DNA of 64,000 bases from Lachnospiraceae bacterium (GCA_017508825.1 JAFWRC010000182.1:1-64000); one strand, 5' to 3'. Counted from the stretch's first letter, positions 25,726-35,380 are shown. Numbers and translations are program-made. Notes: generated by a model from the letters alone, not told the origin.

Positions 25726-27861
25726 ATGAAACGAAAACTGGTAACATTACTGCTTGCATCATCGCTGGCGCTGTCCATGAGCGGATGCAAAGGCACAGCG
25801 GAGAACACGCCGCAGACGGAACCGACGGAAGCACCGGCAGAACTGCCGGCAGAGGAGGTACCGGAACCGACGGAAGAAGCACCTGCGGATGTGGTAGACG
25901 AAGGTGCGCTGATCACCACCGGCGGCAAACCGTGGATCGACTCCAATCTACAAGAGAACATTACAGAAGGAATGGAATTATCCGTAAAGGATGATTTCCA
26001 TCTGTATGTGAACTATGACTGGCTGAAGAATGCAGAGATCGAAGAAGGCAAAACGTATGTCGGGGCGTTTTCACAGGCTTCGGATGCTACGGAAGAAAAA
26101 GCACTGGCGCTTTTGAATGATGAGAGCCTGACCGGACATGATGCAGAACTGATCCAGGCATATTATAAAGCGCTTATGGACTGGGATGCCCGTGATGCTG
26201 CCGGGATCACACCGATTGAAGGAACGGTAGAAGCGATCAAGGCCATCAGTACCATGGACGAACTTTCGGATTTCATCTGTGATATGGATGCCAGCTATTT
26301 TGTGCCGGTATTGACGTCTCCGGGAAATACTCTTTCCTATGAGGATTCGGAAAGCTATATCACGTATATCAACAATGACGGTCTGTTGCTGGGAGACCCG
26401 GCAGAGTACAGCGAGCGTACCGAAATGGGAGACCGTACTTATGAAGCAAACCTTGCTCTGACCAAGGCGATGCTGACAAGACTGGGCTATACCGAAGACG
26501 AAGCAACTGCGATGTTTGAAGATGTGATCGCATTTGAAACCAAGCTTGCAGAAGTGTCTCTGACCAGTGCAGATGCTATGAGCCCGGACTTCATCGATAA
26601 GATCAATAATGTATACTCGCCGGAAGAGCTGAAGGAACTGGAAACCACATATCCGTTAACGCGTTATATTGAAGCCTGCGGATATGGGAATGCCGATTGT
26701 TATATCGTCTATGAGCCGGCAGTGATCGAGCGGATCAACGAGCTGTATACGGAAGAAAACCTGGAAACGATCAAAAACAGCATGCTGATCGGTTATGTGA
26801 CGGATATGGCGCCTATGCTGGATAATGAGGCGTATGATGCCTATATTGAAGCAGGGAGCATTGTGGACGGTTCCACAGGGCGAGAGGATTACAGCAAGGT
26901 GGCAGCAAGCAGAGTCCGCGGTTCTCTGATGACGCCGATGGACCGGGCCTACCTGGAACGATATGATGCTGCAGAGAAGAAGGAGCGTATCACAAAGATC
27001 TGTGAAGAGGTGATCGATGTGTACCGTGATATGCTGGCGGAAGAAGAGTGGCTTTCCGACGAGACCAGAGATCTTGCGATCGAAAAACTGGATGCCATCA
27101 AGATCAACGCCGTATATCCGGACAAATGGACCGATTACAGCAAGCTTGACTTAAACGGTCTTTCTCTGTATGAATGCCAGAAAGCGATCACACAGTTTTA
27201 CTGGGATCAGGACCTTACACATACAAACGGCAAGGTGGATCATGAAATCTGGGATTTTGATATCCTGGAGGCCAATGCATACTACAATCCGCAGGACAAT
27301 TCGATTAATATGATCCTGGGACTGCTGGAGGAGCCGTTCTACTTTGACGGTATTACGGATGAAGCACTGATGGGATCCATCGGTGTCGTGATCGGCCATG
27401 AGATCAGCCACGCATTTGATACCAATGGTGCGCAGTTCGACAAGTATGGAAACTATTCCGACTGGTGGACCGAGGAGGATTATGCTGCATTTATGGAGCG
27501 TGCAGATAAGCTGGCAGCGTACTATGACGGTATCACCGTATGGGAAGGACAGAATGTGCCCGGACAGAATATCCAGACGGAGGCGATCGCGGACATCACC
27601 GGTATGAAGGCCATCCTGAAGATCGCCGAGGGTATGGAGGGCTTTGACTATGACAAGTTCTTTACGGCATATGCGAAGGTATGGCATGAACTGAATACCA
27701 GAGAGATGGAATTCTACTATTGTACACAGGATTCCCATCCGCTGTCGTTCCTTCGTACCAACGTGACACTGCAGCAGTTTGATGAATTCCTGGAAACCTA
27801 TGACATTCAGGAAGGTGACAATATGTATCTGGCACCGGAAGACCGTATCATGGTGTGGTAA
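25726..27861 (+). CDS. M13-family zinc metallopeptidase lipoprotein (PepO/neprilysin-like)
   Basis: This 711-residue protein has a lipoprotein signal peptide (lipobox SMSGC, Cys ~20) and a Pro/Glu/Thr/Ala-rich linker. The M13 domain that follows should cleave oligopeptides outside the cell. Key segments are NAYYNPQDNSI, the zinc motif VIGHEISHAFD (HExxH) and TEAIADITG, where the usual third-ligand motif ENxxD reads EAIAD; the Glu and Asp remain. The usual C-terminal Cys-x-x-Trp end appears as IMVW. ATG 25726 follows GAGGGAGAGAAAA; the upstream ATG 25699 has no ribosome site. Confidence 0.9.
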   Translation: MKRKLVTLLLASSLALSMSGCKGTAENTPQTEPTEAPAELPAEEVPEPTEEAPADVVDEGALITTGGKPWIDSNLQENITEGMELSVKDDFHLYVNYDWLKNAEIEEGKTYVGAFSQASDATEEKALALLNDESLTGHDAELIQAYYKALMDWDARDAAGITPIEGTVEAIKAISTMDELSDFICDMDASYFVPVLTSPGNTLSYEDSESYITYINNDGLLLGDPAEYSERTEMGDRTYEANLALTKAMLTRLGYTEDEATAMFEDVIAFETKLAEVSLTSADAMSPDFIDKINNVYSPEELKELETTYPLTRYIEACGYGNADCYIVYEPAVIERINELYTEENLETIKNSMLIGYVTDMAPMLDNEAYDAYIEAGSIVDGSTGREDYSKVAASRVRGSLMTPMDRAYLERYDAAEKKERITKICEEVIDVYRDMLAEEEWLSDETRDLAIEKLDAIKINAVYPDKWTDYSKLDLNGLSLYECQKAITQFYWDQDLTHTNGKVDHEIWDFDILEANAYYNPQDNSINMILGLLEEPFYFDGITDEALMGSIGVVIGHEISHAFDTNGAQFDKYGNYSDWWTEEDYAAFMERADKLAAYYDGITVWEGQNVPGQNIQTEAIADITGMKAILKIAEGMEGFDYDKFFTAYAKVWHELNTREMEFYYCTQDSHPLSFLRTNVTLQQFDEFLETYDIQEGDNMYLAPEDRIMVW

Positions 27862-27898
27862 GAAGTAAAACAATCAATTGAAACGATAATGAAAAGGA

Positions 27899-27951
27899 AT
27901 ACCGTCAAAATGACGGTATTTCTTGTTTTTTTGCCGCTTTTTTGGTAAAAT
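27899..27951 (+). promoter_or_regulatory. Terminator of the M13 gene overlapping the EAL-gene promoter
   Basis: ATACCGTC-AAAAT-GACGGTAT followed by TTCTTGTTTTTTT terminates the peptidase transcript. Within the T-tract TTGTTT (27923-27928) pairs at 17 nt with TAAAAT (27946-27951), giving the next promoter. Confidence 0.65.
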
Positions 27952-28034
27952 GTTCTATGTTGGTATATTTTTTCTTTTCAGTAGATGGTTATGATCGGGA
28001 GATTGTCTGCTTACGAAAAAAGGGAGTGCATCAG

Positions 28035-29225
28035 ATGGAACAAATGATCGGAGAAAGCATTGCGGAAGCGATAGAGAAGAAGGAATTGCAGGCCTACTAC
28101 CAGCCGAAATATGATGCGATCACCGGCAAGATCGTGGGAGCGGAGGCATTGGTCCGCTGGATCAAACAAAGCGGGGATGTGATCCCGCCGGCACTCTTTA
28201 TCCCGGCGCTGGAACAGACGGAAGCGGTCAATCAGGTGGACTGGTGTATCCTGGAACAGGCGTGTGCTACGGTTCTGGAACTGCGGGAGCAGGGAGTCAA
28301 GATGCAGCTGTCTGTTAACTTTTCCAGATGGCATGTAAAAGAAACGGATTTTCTCGAGAAACTGAATACTATCGTGGACCGTTACCATATCCCGCATAAG
28401 TATGTGGAAGTGGAGATCACGGAATCGGCGCTGATCACGGAATCGGAGAAGATCCTGGGCTGGGTGAAGGAGATCCGGAATGCGGAGTATTCCGTTGCCA
28501 TCGATGATTTCGGCAGCGGTCTGTCATCCCTTCAGTTTGTAAAAGATATTCCTGCGGATGTGTTAAAGATCGACCGTTCCCTGCTCAGCGGAAACTGTGA
28601 AAATGAAAAAGAACGCATCGTTCTGGAAAGCATCTTTTATTTTTCCAAACGTTTGAATATGAAGACCGTTGCGGAAGGTGTGGAGACCCGGGAACAGCTT
28701 GGTTTTCTTCGGACCTGCAGCTGTGACCAGATCCAGGGATTTATCTTTGCAAAGCCGATGCCGAAGGAAGAATTCCGGCAGCTGGTGATCGAGAAAAATG
28801 ACGGTATGGATGCCGGGGATATCCTGCAGATCCAGGCGCCTTCCGGCGCGGCGAAACTCCTGATGGATGCGGTCTTTATGAAGTATCCGCTGGTTATCTT
28901 CGCAAACCTGACCAGAAACAGCTATTACATGATGGTGTATGATAACTTCTCCACGACTTCCTGTCCGTCCACCGGAGTTTTTGATGAACTGATCGAGCAT
29001 GGAACGGCGACAATGCACCCGGAGGACCGGGATATCTTCCGTATGACCTTCAACCGGAGAAATTTGCTGCGGGCCTATGAACAGGGCAGGGAATCGGTAA
29101 CGGCGATCACCAGACAGCTGGGGGATGACGGCATTTATCATGAAGTGGAGACCAGCGACTTTTTTGTAAAACATCCGTCGGTGGATGATGTATTGACGAT
29201 CACGCTGTGTGATGTGAGAGGATAG
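28035..29225 (+). CDS. EAL-domain cyclic-di-GMP phosphodiesterase
   Basis: This 396-residue cytosolic protein has a complete EAL domain at about residues 1-245: EALVRW, the metal-binding ITESALI, IDDFGSGLSSL, the loop-6 Asp/Lys region VLKIDRSLL, and VAEGVET with QIQGFIFAKP. These fit hydrolysis of c-di-GMP to pGpG. Residues ~260-396 form a PAS-like domain (YPLVIFANLTRNSYYMMVYDN), a common partner in Clostridial GGDEF/EAL proteins. ATG 28035 follows AAGGGAGTG; the upstream ATG at 27942 overlaps the -10 box. A diguanylate cyclase lies at 48730-49899. Confidence 0.9.
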   Translation: MEQMIGESIAEAIEKKELQAYYQPKYDAITGKIVGAEALVRWIKQSGDVIPPALFIPALEQTEAVNQVDWCILEQACATVLELREQGVKMQLSVNFSRWHVKETDFLEKLNTIVDRYHIPHKYVEVEITESALITESEKILGWVKEIRNAEYSVAIDDFGSGLSSLQFVKDIPADVLKIDRSLLSGNCENEKERIVLESIFYFSKRLNMKTVAEGVETREQLGFLRTCSCDQIQGFIFAKPMPKEEFRQLVIEKNDGMDAGDILQIQAPSGAAKLLMDAVFMKYPLVIFANLTRNSYYMMVYDNFSTTSCPSTGVFDELIEHGTATMHPEDRDIFRMTFNRRNLLRAYEQGRESVTAITRQLGDDGIYHEVETSDFFVKHPSVDDVLTITLCDVRG

Positions 29226-29247
29226 TCAAGGAGAATGACCTTAAGAG

Positions 29248-29697
29248 ATGGGGCAGAAAAATGCAAGAACCGAATACGCGGATATCATCGATTTGCCGCA
29301 TCATCAGTCGAAGACACGCAAGCATATGAGTATGCATGACCGCGCGGCACAGTTTTCGCCGTTTGCAGCCCTGTCCGGTTATGATGAACTGGTGACGGAA
29401 GAGGCGCGTACAACGGAGGAGATGATCGCTCTGGAAGACTGGGACAAAGACGAGATCGGGCGGACGCTTGCGCAGATCGATGAACGGATACGAAACGGGG
29501 AGCAGCCGGAAGCGGTGATCACGTATTTTGTGCCGGATGAAAAGAAGGCCGGCGGGGCCTATGTGACCGCGAAGGAGCAGATCAAACGTATCGATGCGGC
29601 AAACCAAAAGATCGTGCTGGTAAAATGTACGGAGATCGGTCACGTAAATCTTACGATTGATTTCAATAAACTGGCCGGTATACAGGAGTTGGAGTGA
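29248..29697 (+). CDS. YolD-like protein
   Basis: This 149-residue protein matches the YolD family through KHMSMHDRAAQFSPFAALSGYDELV and TRTEE-like segments. YolD proteins accompany UvrX-type Y-family polymerases in Firmicutes and plasmids and are thought to support translesion synthesis. The polymerase gene starts 2 bp after its stop, confirming the pairing. The nearest ribosome site, AAGGAG at 29229, is about 13 nt away, so translation may be weak. Confidence 0.85.
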   Translation: MGQKNARTEYADIIDLPHHQSKTRKHMSMHDRAAQFSPFAALSGYDELVTEEARTTEEMIALEDWDKDEIGRTLAQIDERIRNGEQPEAVITYFVPDEKKAGGAYVTAKEQIKRIDAANQKIVLVKCTEIGHVNLTIDFNKLAGIQELE

Positions 29698-29698
29698 C

Positions 29699-31285
29699 GT
29701 GCAAAAAACTTATATCGCGATCGATCTGAAAAGTTTCTACGCCAGCTGTGAACTGGCTGCCCGTGGGCTGAATGCATTGTCAACCAACCTGGTGGTGGCG
29801 GATCCGACAAGGACGGAAAAGACCATCTGCCTTGCTGTATCCCCTTCCTTAAAAGAATACGGGATACCCGGAAGAGCCAGACTCTTTGAAGTGGTCCAAA
29901 AGGTAAAGGAAGTAAATGCGCAGCGGATGGCGAAAGCCAGGTCGCTCGGTCTTCTTACAAAAGATCCGGACACGGGGAAGGAAGGGTTCCGGGCGTCTTC
30001 CTGCGATTCCGGGGAACTTGCGGCAGATCCTTCTCTGGAGCTGGCCTACATCACGGCACCACCAAGAATGAAACTGTATGAAGAGATCAGCACACGCATA
30101 TTTTCCATTTATCTGCGTTATGTAAGTGAGGAGGATGTGCATGTGTACTCCATCGATGAGTGTTTTATCGATGTGAGCGGCTATCTTGAGACTTACGGAC
30201 TTACCGCGCATGAACTGGCGATGAAGATGATCCGGGATGTTTTGCGTGAAACAGACATAACGGCGACGGCAGGCATCGGAAGTAACATGTATCTGGCCAA
30301 GGTAGCGATGGATGTGGTGGCAAAACATGTGCCGGCAGATAAAGACGGGGTGCGTATCGCAGAACTGAATGAACAGAGCTACCGGGAGCAGCTCTGGTGC
30401 CATACACCGCTGACGGATTTCTGGCGCTGCGGAGGCGGGATCACACGCAGATTACACAGAATGGGCATCTATACGATGGGAGATATCGCCAGGCAGAGCG
30501 TCGTGGATGAAAGTGTGCTGTATTCCGCATTTGGGATCAATGCAGAATTGCTCATTGATCATGCATGGGGATGGGAGCCGACGGATATCGCTGCGATCAA
30601 GTCGTACAGGCCGTCTGCCAACAGCCTGTCTTCCGGGCAGGTGCTGACCGAGCCGTATACGGCGGAGGATGCAGCGCTGATCGTGCGGGAGATGACGGAA
30701 CTGCTGGTGCTGGATCTGGTCAAAAAGGGGCTGGTCACAAAAAAGATCGAACTGACCATCGTATATGATGTGACCAGTCTGGTGTATGAGCGGAAAGGCG
30801 CTGATCCGGAGCATTTGACGTTTCTGGTCTGCGGGACCGGAAAACGGTATGAAGGGGAAGTCAATGTGGATCGTTACGGACGTTTGCAGCCGCATCCGGC
30901 ACACGGAACCGGCAATCTGGACCGGTGGACGTCCTCGACACACCGGATCACGGACTGTATGATGGAACTCTATAGGGATATTGTAGATAAAGAACTGCTG
31001 GTACGTAAGGTCTATGTGGTGGCCTGCGGTCTGATCCCGGAGAATGAGATCCCGGAAGAGGGACCGTACCAGATGGATCTGTTCACCGACTATGACGAGC
31101 TGGAAAAGCAAAGAGAAGCGGAGGAGGCGGCGGACAGGAAGGAGCGGAAATTACAGGAAGCAACACTGGCAATGCAGGAAAAATTCGGAAAGAATGCGGT
31201 GCTGAAAGGGATGAATCTGAAAAAAGGCGCGATGACGATGAAGCGCAATAAGCAGATCGGCGGACATTCTTCCGGGGAGGAGTAA
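29699..31285 (+). CDS. Y-family DNA polymerase (UmuC/UvrX type)
   Basis: This 528-residue translesion polymerase has the first catalytic Asp in TYIAIDLKSFYASCE and the catalytic pair in VHVYSIDECFIDVSGYL, then the TATAGIGSNMYLAKVAMD finger and thumb region. The little-finger domain (~350-470) follows, and the C-terminal ~60 residues are charged and helical. The start is GTG 29699, with GGAGTTGGAG just upstream; an earlier in-frame ATG (29657) lies inside yolD. The length exceeds E. coli UmuC by about 100 residues, as in other YolD-linked enzymes. Confidence 0.92.
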   Translation: MQKTYIAIDLKSFYASCELAARGLNALSTNLVVADPTRTEKTICLAVSPSLKEYGIPGRARLFEVVQKVKEVNAQRMAKARSLGLLTKDPDTGKEGFRASSCDSGELAADPSLELAYITAPPRMKLYEEISTRIFSIYLRYVSEEDVHVYSIDECFIDVSGYLETYGLTAHELAMKMIRDVLRETDITATAGIGSNMYLAKVAMDVVAKHVPADKDGVRIAELNEQSYREQLWCHTPLTDFWRCGGGITRRLHRMGIYTMGDIARQSVVDESVLYSAFGINAELLIDHAWGWEPTDIAAIKSYRPSANSLSSGQVLTEPYTAEDAALIVREMTELLVLDLVKKGLVTKKIELTIVYDVTSLVYERKGADPEHLTFLVCGTGKRYEGEVNVDRYGRLQPHPAHGTGNLDRWTSSTHRITDCMMELYRDIVDKELLVRKVYVVACGLIPENEIPEEGPYQMDLFTDYDELEKQREAEEAADRKERKLQEATLAMQEKFGKNAVLKGMNLKKGAMTMKRNKQIGGHSSGEE

Positions 31286-31291
31286 GAAGCG

Positions 31292-32470
31292 ATGGACTCA
31301 TTAACCGATTATATCTTATGGATGCAGGATTTTACATTTTCCGAAACGGGATTTCTGGATGTGGATGCCCTGATCCTCAGCAATCTGGCCTATTATGATT
31401 TCTCAGCGCTGTTTGACGAACAGAACGGACCGGTGTATGTAAGGGATGCGCAGAAGATCCTGGATGCCGGCGAGGTCAATGTGGAGATCGCCATTCATGA
31501 TAAGAAATACAAGGACCTGCTGCAGGCGGCAGTGAATTCCAAACGCTTCGGGAATCTGCGGATGACCGATTACATTGATATCAAACGTACGGATCCGCCG
31601 GTACAGTATGCGGTGGAAACGTTTCACGACGAATCCGGCCTGTCCTTTATCGCGTTTCGCGGAACGGATGATTCTCTCGCCGGATGGTATGAAGATTTTA
31701 TCGCCAGTTTCTGCAAAACGGAAGCCCAGGAGATGGCAAAAGACTATGTAATGCGGGTGGTTTCGTCAGATCCCGGGCGGCGCTGGATGATGGGCGGACA
31801 TTCCAAGGGCGGCAATCTTGCAATCTATGCCGGATGTACGATGGATGCGGATCTGTTTGACCGTATCGAGTGTATCTACAATCTGGACGGTCCCGGCTTG
31901 TCCAAGGATGTGATGGGAGATATCCCGACCGAAAACGTTCTGACGAAGACCATCTGTATCCAGCCGGAGTTTTCGGTGGTCGGAAAACTCTTTGATATGC
32001 ATATCCCGAATACCAGGATCATCAAATCCTTTGCACACGGGGCATTTCAGCATGCGCCGATCACATGGGGTGTGGATCATGGCAAGATTGCAGCTGCCGA
32101 AAACCATAATCCGCTGAGTGTGTGGGTCAATGAATTTATCGCAAGATGGATCGAATGCTCCAGCGTGGAGGAGCGCAAGATCTTCTTAAGTGAGATCTAT
32201 GAGGCAATCAGCAGCGGCGGTTCCACGACACTGGCCGAACTGGCGGGGGAGGGCTTTGACGGCTTCAAAAGGGTACAGTCCCGGCTTAAGAATCCCAGTG
32301 ATGTGACGAAGCGTGTAATGTTTGAATTTACCAGACAGGCTTTTTTTGCGAGTATTTTCCCGGGGCATAGCCGGCAGGAACTGGAAGGCGGAGGTAAAAA
32401 AATGCCCGTGATCCCCTTTATGAAGGATAAGAAAACGATGGATAACGCGGAAGAAGACGATGGGAAATAA
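31292..32470 (+). CDS. DUF2974 (Mbeg1-like) alpha/beta-hydrolase fold protein
   Basis: This 392-residue protein has the lipase-type nucleophile elbow GGHSKGGNLAIYAG with Ser 171, and FIAFRGTDDSLAGWYEDF before it. Both are typical of the DUF2974 family. No signal peptide is evident. The substrate is unknown. A ribosome site GGAGGAG ends about 9 nt before ATG 31292, and the gene lies 6 bp after the polymerase gene, so the three genes from yolD on are probably one transcript. Confidence 0.8.
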   Translation: MDSLTDYILWMQDFTFSETGFLDVDALILSNLAYYDFSALFDEQNGPVYVRDAQKILDAGEVNVEIAIHDKKYKDLLQAAVNSKRFGNLRMTDYIDIKRTDPPVQYAVETFHDESGLSFIAFRGTDDSLAGWYEDFIASFCKTEAQEMAKDYVMRVVSSDPGRRWMMGGHSKGGNLAIYAGCTMDADLFDRIECIYNLDGPGLSKDVMGDIPTENVLTKTICIQPEFSVVGKLFDMHIPNTRIIKSFAHGAFQHAPITWGVDHGKIAAAENHNPLSVWVNEFIARWIECSSVEERKIFLSEIYEAISSGGSTTLAELAGEGFDGFKRVQSRLKNPSDVTKRVMFEFTRQAFFASIFPGHSRQELEGGGKKMPVIPFMKDKKTMDNAEEDDGK

Positions 32471-32488
32471 AAGTTTCGGGGGCGCGGC

Positions 32489-33391
32489 ATGGCGGTGACC
32501 AAGACAAAACTGGAAATATATCTGGAAGAGCAGATCAATAAATATAAGGGGATCTGTATGCCGCTCAAAGCAGGAATGCTTGAACGGATGATGACGAAGA
32601 AACTGCCCTGTACCAGTATGCATCCGAATCCGGCAGATGAATTCTGTCATGCGGATGTCGGGCCGAGTTATCGCATCATCGGGGAGTATGAAAGATCGAT
32701 CCGCAAAAATCTGCTGCATGGTCTGGACCCGTTTGAGGAACCGATCATGGTGGAAAAGATGCATCCGGACGGTTATATGATCTTAAACGGGCATCATCGC
32801 TGGGCGGCGGCTTTTCGCTGTGATATCAAAAAGGTGCCGGTAAAGATCGTCAATCTGACGCAGGAGACGGATATCGAGAAAATGCTGCAGAACTCGAAAC
32901 ATGACAAACGGGTCAGTTTTGATCTGGATGAAGTGGTTTGGGGAACAAAGGATGCAGCAATCCTGGAAAAAGCATTGCCGTTTCCGCAGTATCATTTTTA
33001 TAAAGAACGTCTGGCGCTGGGGATACCTGCGCTGTTTCATTTTCTGACAATGCATGGATATGATATCTGGCTGTATACGGCATCGTATTACTCCTATGAT
33101 TATCTGAAACATCTGTTTCAACTTTATCACGTGCATGCGGATGGCGTGATCACCGGTATGAAACGTAAAGTGGAAGATACGGCAGAGAATAAAGAGGCAC
33201 AGGAGCATATAAAAGAGATGTTCCGTGAAAGTTATCGCGAAACCATCACGATCGACCGCTGTATGCTGCTTCGGACGATACGGGGACAGGAAGAATATGA
33301 GCAATATGATGTGCCGGAGCAGGCGGCGGACTGGTCAAGAGAAGTGATAACCATACTGGAGACCATTGAGAAGGGCAGGGAAGATGAGTGA
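32489..33391 (+). CDS. ParB/sulfiredoxin-like domain fused to a HAD-like domain
   Basis: This 300-residue protein has two parts. Residues ~20-135 look like a ParB-N/sulfiredoxin fold, with MILNGHHRWAAAFRCDIKKVP being the typical nucleotide-binding helix. Residues ~140-290 are HAD-like: RVSFDLDEVVWG supplies motif I and LYTAS motif II. Motif IV appears degraded, reading ITIDRCML where the next gene has HIDDEAIV. The next gene is a stand-alone paralogue of this HAD part and overlaps by 8 nt. I know no characterised protein with this layout, so no function is assigned. The ribosome site (GGGGGCG) is modest. Confidence 0.7.
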   Translation: MAVTKTKLEIYLEEQINKYKGICMPLKAGMLERMMTKKLPCTSMHPNPADEFCHADVGPSYRIIGEYERSIRKNLLHGLDPFEEPIMVEKMHPDGYMILNGHHRWAAAFRCDIKKVPVKIVNLTQETDIEKMLQNSKHDKRVSFDLDEVVWGTKDAAILEKALPFPQYHFYKERLALGIPALFHFLTMHGYDIWLYTASYYSYDYLKHLFQLYHVHADGVITGMKRKVEDTAENKEAQEHIKEMFRESYRETITIDRCMLLRTIRGQEEYEQYDVPEQAADWSREVITILETIEKGREDE

Positions 33392-33893
33392 AAAGAAAAT
33401 GCGGGTTTCCTTTGATCTGGATGAAGTACTCTTTGTCCTTCCGGAAACCCATAAAACCGAACCTGCGCTGCCATGGCCGTTTTGCAGGATCTACATTGAG
33501 AGACTGCGACTGGGAACACCGGCGCTGATCAACCGGCTGCAGGAGATGGGATACGAGGTGTGGGTCTATACATCGTCTTTCCGTACAGAATCCTATATAC
33601 GGCATCTGTTCCGGCTGTACGGTGTACATTTTGACGGTATCGTAAACGGCAACCGGCATCTGCGTGAGGTGCAGCGTGACCGGAAGGAACAGCTTCCGCA
33701 GAAACTGCCTAACCATTACCGCATATCGCTGCATATCGATGATGAGGCTATTGTATGTACTATGGGACGGCAGTACGGTTATAACGTATATCAGCTGAAT
33801 GCGCAGGACGATGAGTGGATGGAGAAGATCATCGAGCGCGCAGAGCAGATCCGGCGGATCGAGTTCCCCGGGCAGACCGGAGGAGAGGCATAA
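33384..33893 (+). CDS. HAD-like hydrolase, paralogue of the preceding C-terminal domain
   Basis: This 169-residue protein carries motif I RVSFDLDEVLFVLP, motif II VYTSSFR and an intact motif IV HIDDEAIVCTMG, so it may be an active phosphatase or nucleotidase. It aligns over most of its length with residues ~140-290 of the upstream protein (shared YKERL/YIERLRLG-P-AL, HLFxLYxVHxDGI). ATG 33384 overlaps the end of that gene and is preceded by GGGCAGGGAAG, so they are translationally coupled. The two probably arose by tandem duplication. Confidence 0.75.
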   Translation: MSEKKMRVSFDLDEVLFVLPETHKTEPALPWPFCRIYIERLRLGTPALINRLQEMGYEVWVYTSSFRTESYIRHLFRLYGVHFDGIVNGNRHLREVQRDRKEQLPQKLPNHYRISLHIDDEAIVCTMGRQYGYNVYQLNAQDDEWMEKIIERAEQIRRIEFPGQTGGEA

Positions 33894-33897
33894 GCGG

Positions 33898-33926
33898 GTG
33901 ACAAATTCCGATTGATATGGTATGGT
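33898..33926 (+). promoter_or_regulatory. Promoter of the xylanase gene
   Basis: GTGACA (33898-33903), 17 nt, TATGGT (33921-33926), 60 bp before the start codon. Confidence 0.5.
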
Positions 33927-33986
33927 AATAAACGGAAAAAAGCATACAGACGGACATCTGTAATGAGATATTTATGGAGGAATACT

Positions 33987-35216
33987 ATGAAGAAAAGAGC
34001 AAGCGCAATGCTCCTGGCAGGGCTGCTGTTGCTGGGCGGCTGCGGGCAGAATGATCCGGTTGTGACACCGGCGGCGGAGCCTGTGGTAACGGAAGCACCA
34101 ACAGAGGCAGCAGAACCGACGGAAAATGCGGAACCTACCGAAAATGAAGAGGCAACGGCAACACCGACACCGGAGGAAGAAGAGCAGATTACCATTCAGA
34201 GTGTGTTTTCGGAACACGGAATGAAAGCAGGAACCGGGGTGACGGCGCACGATATCAAAAACAAACTGATGGTCGAACTGATCGTGAACAATTTTAACAG
34301 TTTAACCTGCGGTAATGAAATGAAGCCCGATTACGTACTGAATCAGAAAAAGAGTCAGGAAGAGGGGCATGTTGTTGTTGAATACGGAAAGGATACACTG
34401 GCGATCCTGGATTTTGCCAAAGAAAACGGGATGGCGATGCGCGGGCATACGCTGGTATGGTACAGTCAGACGCCGGAATGGCTCTTCCACGAGAATTTTG
34501 ATACGAAGGAGCCACTGGTGGACCGCGAAGAGATGCTGAAGCGTATGGAAGATATGATCCGCGGGAATTTTGAACAGCTGAAAGATCTGGGCTATCTGGA
34601 TATGTTCTATGCTTATGATGTGATCAATGAGGGCTGGATGGAGGACGGCAGTCCGCGTCAGTGCCACTGGTACGAGATCATCGGTGAAGACTACTACCGG
34701 TATGCTTTCTATTTTGCAGACAAGTATGCCCCGGAAACGGTGGATCTGTATTATAACGATTACAACGAACAGTTCAAGGCCGATACACTGGTCGAATTTG
34801 TTGATACGCTCAAAGATGAAGACGGAAGGTCTCTGATCGACGGTATCGGTCTGCAGGCACACTTGTATACCACGGATGATCTGGATCAGTATTTTGAAGC
34901 GATGGATAAGCTGGCGGAAACGGGACTGAAGCTTCAGCTGACCGAGCTGGACGTATGCCTGGGCAAATACCAGTTCCCGGACGAGAAGAATGAAGATACC
35001 TTAAAAGAGCAGGGACAGTTTTATTATAACCTGATCAACGGCATTTTCGAACGTGTGGATGCCGGGAAGGTGCAGATGGATGCTCTGACGATCTGGGGAA
35101 CGACCGACAGCGCTTCGTGGCGCAGGGAATACAATCCGCTGCCGTTTGACGGGGCGATGAAACCCAAATATGCATTCTACGGCATTGTTCAGGATAAGGA
35201 AAATGCAGGTTTTTAA
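33987..35216 (+). CDS. GH10 endo-1,4-beta-xylanase lipoprotein
   Basis: This 409-residue surface lipoprotein (lipobox LLGGC; Glu/Pro/Thr-rich linker to about residue 65) has a complete GH10 catalytic domain. The acid/base Glu is in YDVINEGW (residue 215) and the nucleophile Glu in LQLTELDV (residue 320). MRGHTLVWYSQTPEW and LTIWGTTDSASW shape the substrate cleft. It has no carbohydrate-binding module. It should cut xylan outside the cell into oligosaccharides that the transporter at 4.4-8.1 kb and GH115 could use. ATG 33987 follows GGAGG. A weak stem ATCAG/CTGAT with TTTT follows the gene (35227-35249). Confidence 0.95.
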   Translation: MKKRASAMLLAGLLLLGGCGQNDPVVTPAAEPVVTEAPTEAAEPTENAEPTENEEATATPTPEEEEQITIQSVFSEHGMKAGTGVTAHDIKNKLMVELIVNNFNSLTCGNEMKPDYVLNQKKSQEEGHVVVEYGKDTLAILDFAKENGMAMRGHTLVWYSQTPEWLFHENFDTKEPLVDREEMLKRMEDMIRGNFEQLKDLGYLDMFYAYDVINEGWMEDGSPRQCHWYEIIGEDYYRYAFYFADKYAPETVDLYYNDYNEQFKADTLVEFVDTLKDEDGRSLIDGIGLQAHLYTTDDLDQYFEAMDKLAETGLKLQLTELDVCLGKYQFPDEKNEDTLKEQGQFYYNLINGIFERVDAGKVQMDALTIWGTTDSASWRREYNPLPFDGAMKPKYAFYGIVQDKENAGF

Positions 35217-35284
35217 TGCGTAACCGATCAGAAACGGCACCTGATTTTTAAGCATGAAAAGTAAGGAAAAATTCTTGATTAAAC

Positions 35285-35313
35285 TTGATTGTCGGCGGAG
35301 ATACCGTTATAAT
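35285..35313 (+). promoter_or_regulatory. Promoter of the zinc-ribbon protein gene
   Basis: TTGATT (35285-35290), 17 nt, TATAAT (35308-35313). Confidence 0.6.
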
Positions 35314-35380
35314 ATTGATTATGATTGATGCGGGCATGGAAGCTCGTAAGAATACACTTTGAACGGAAAGGACTGTGGAT

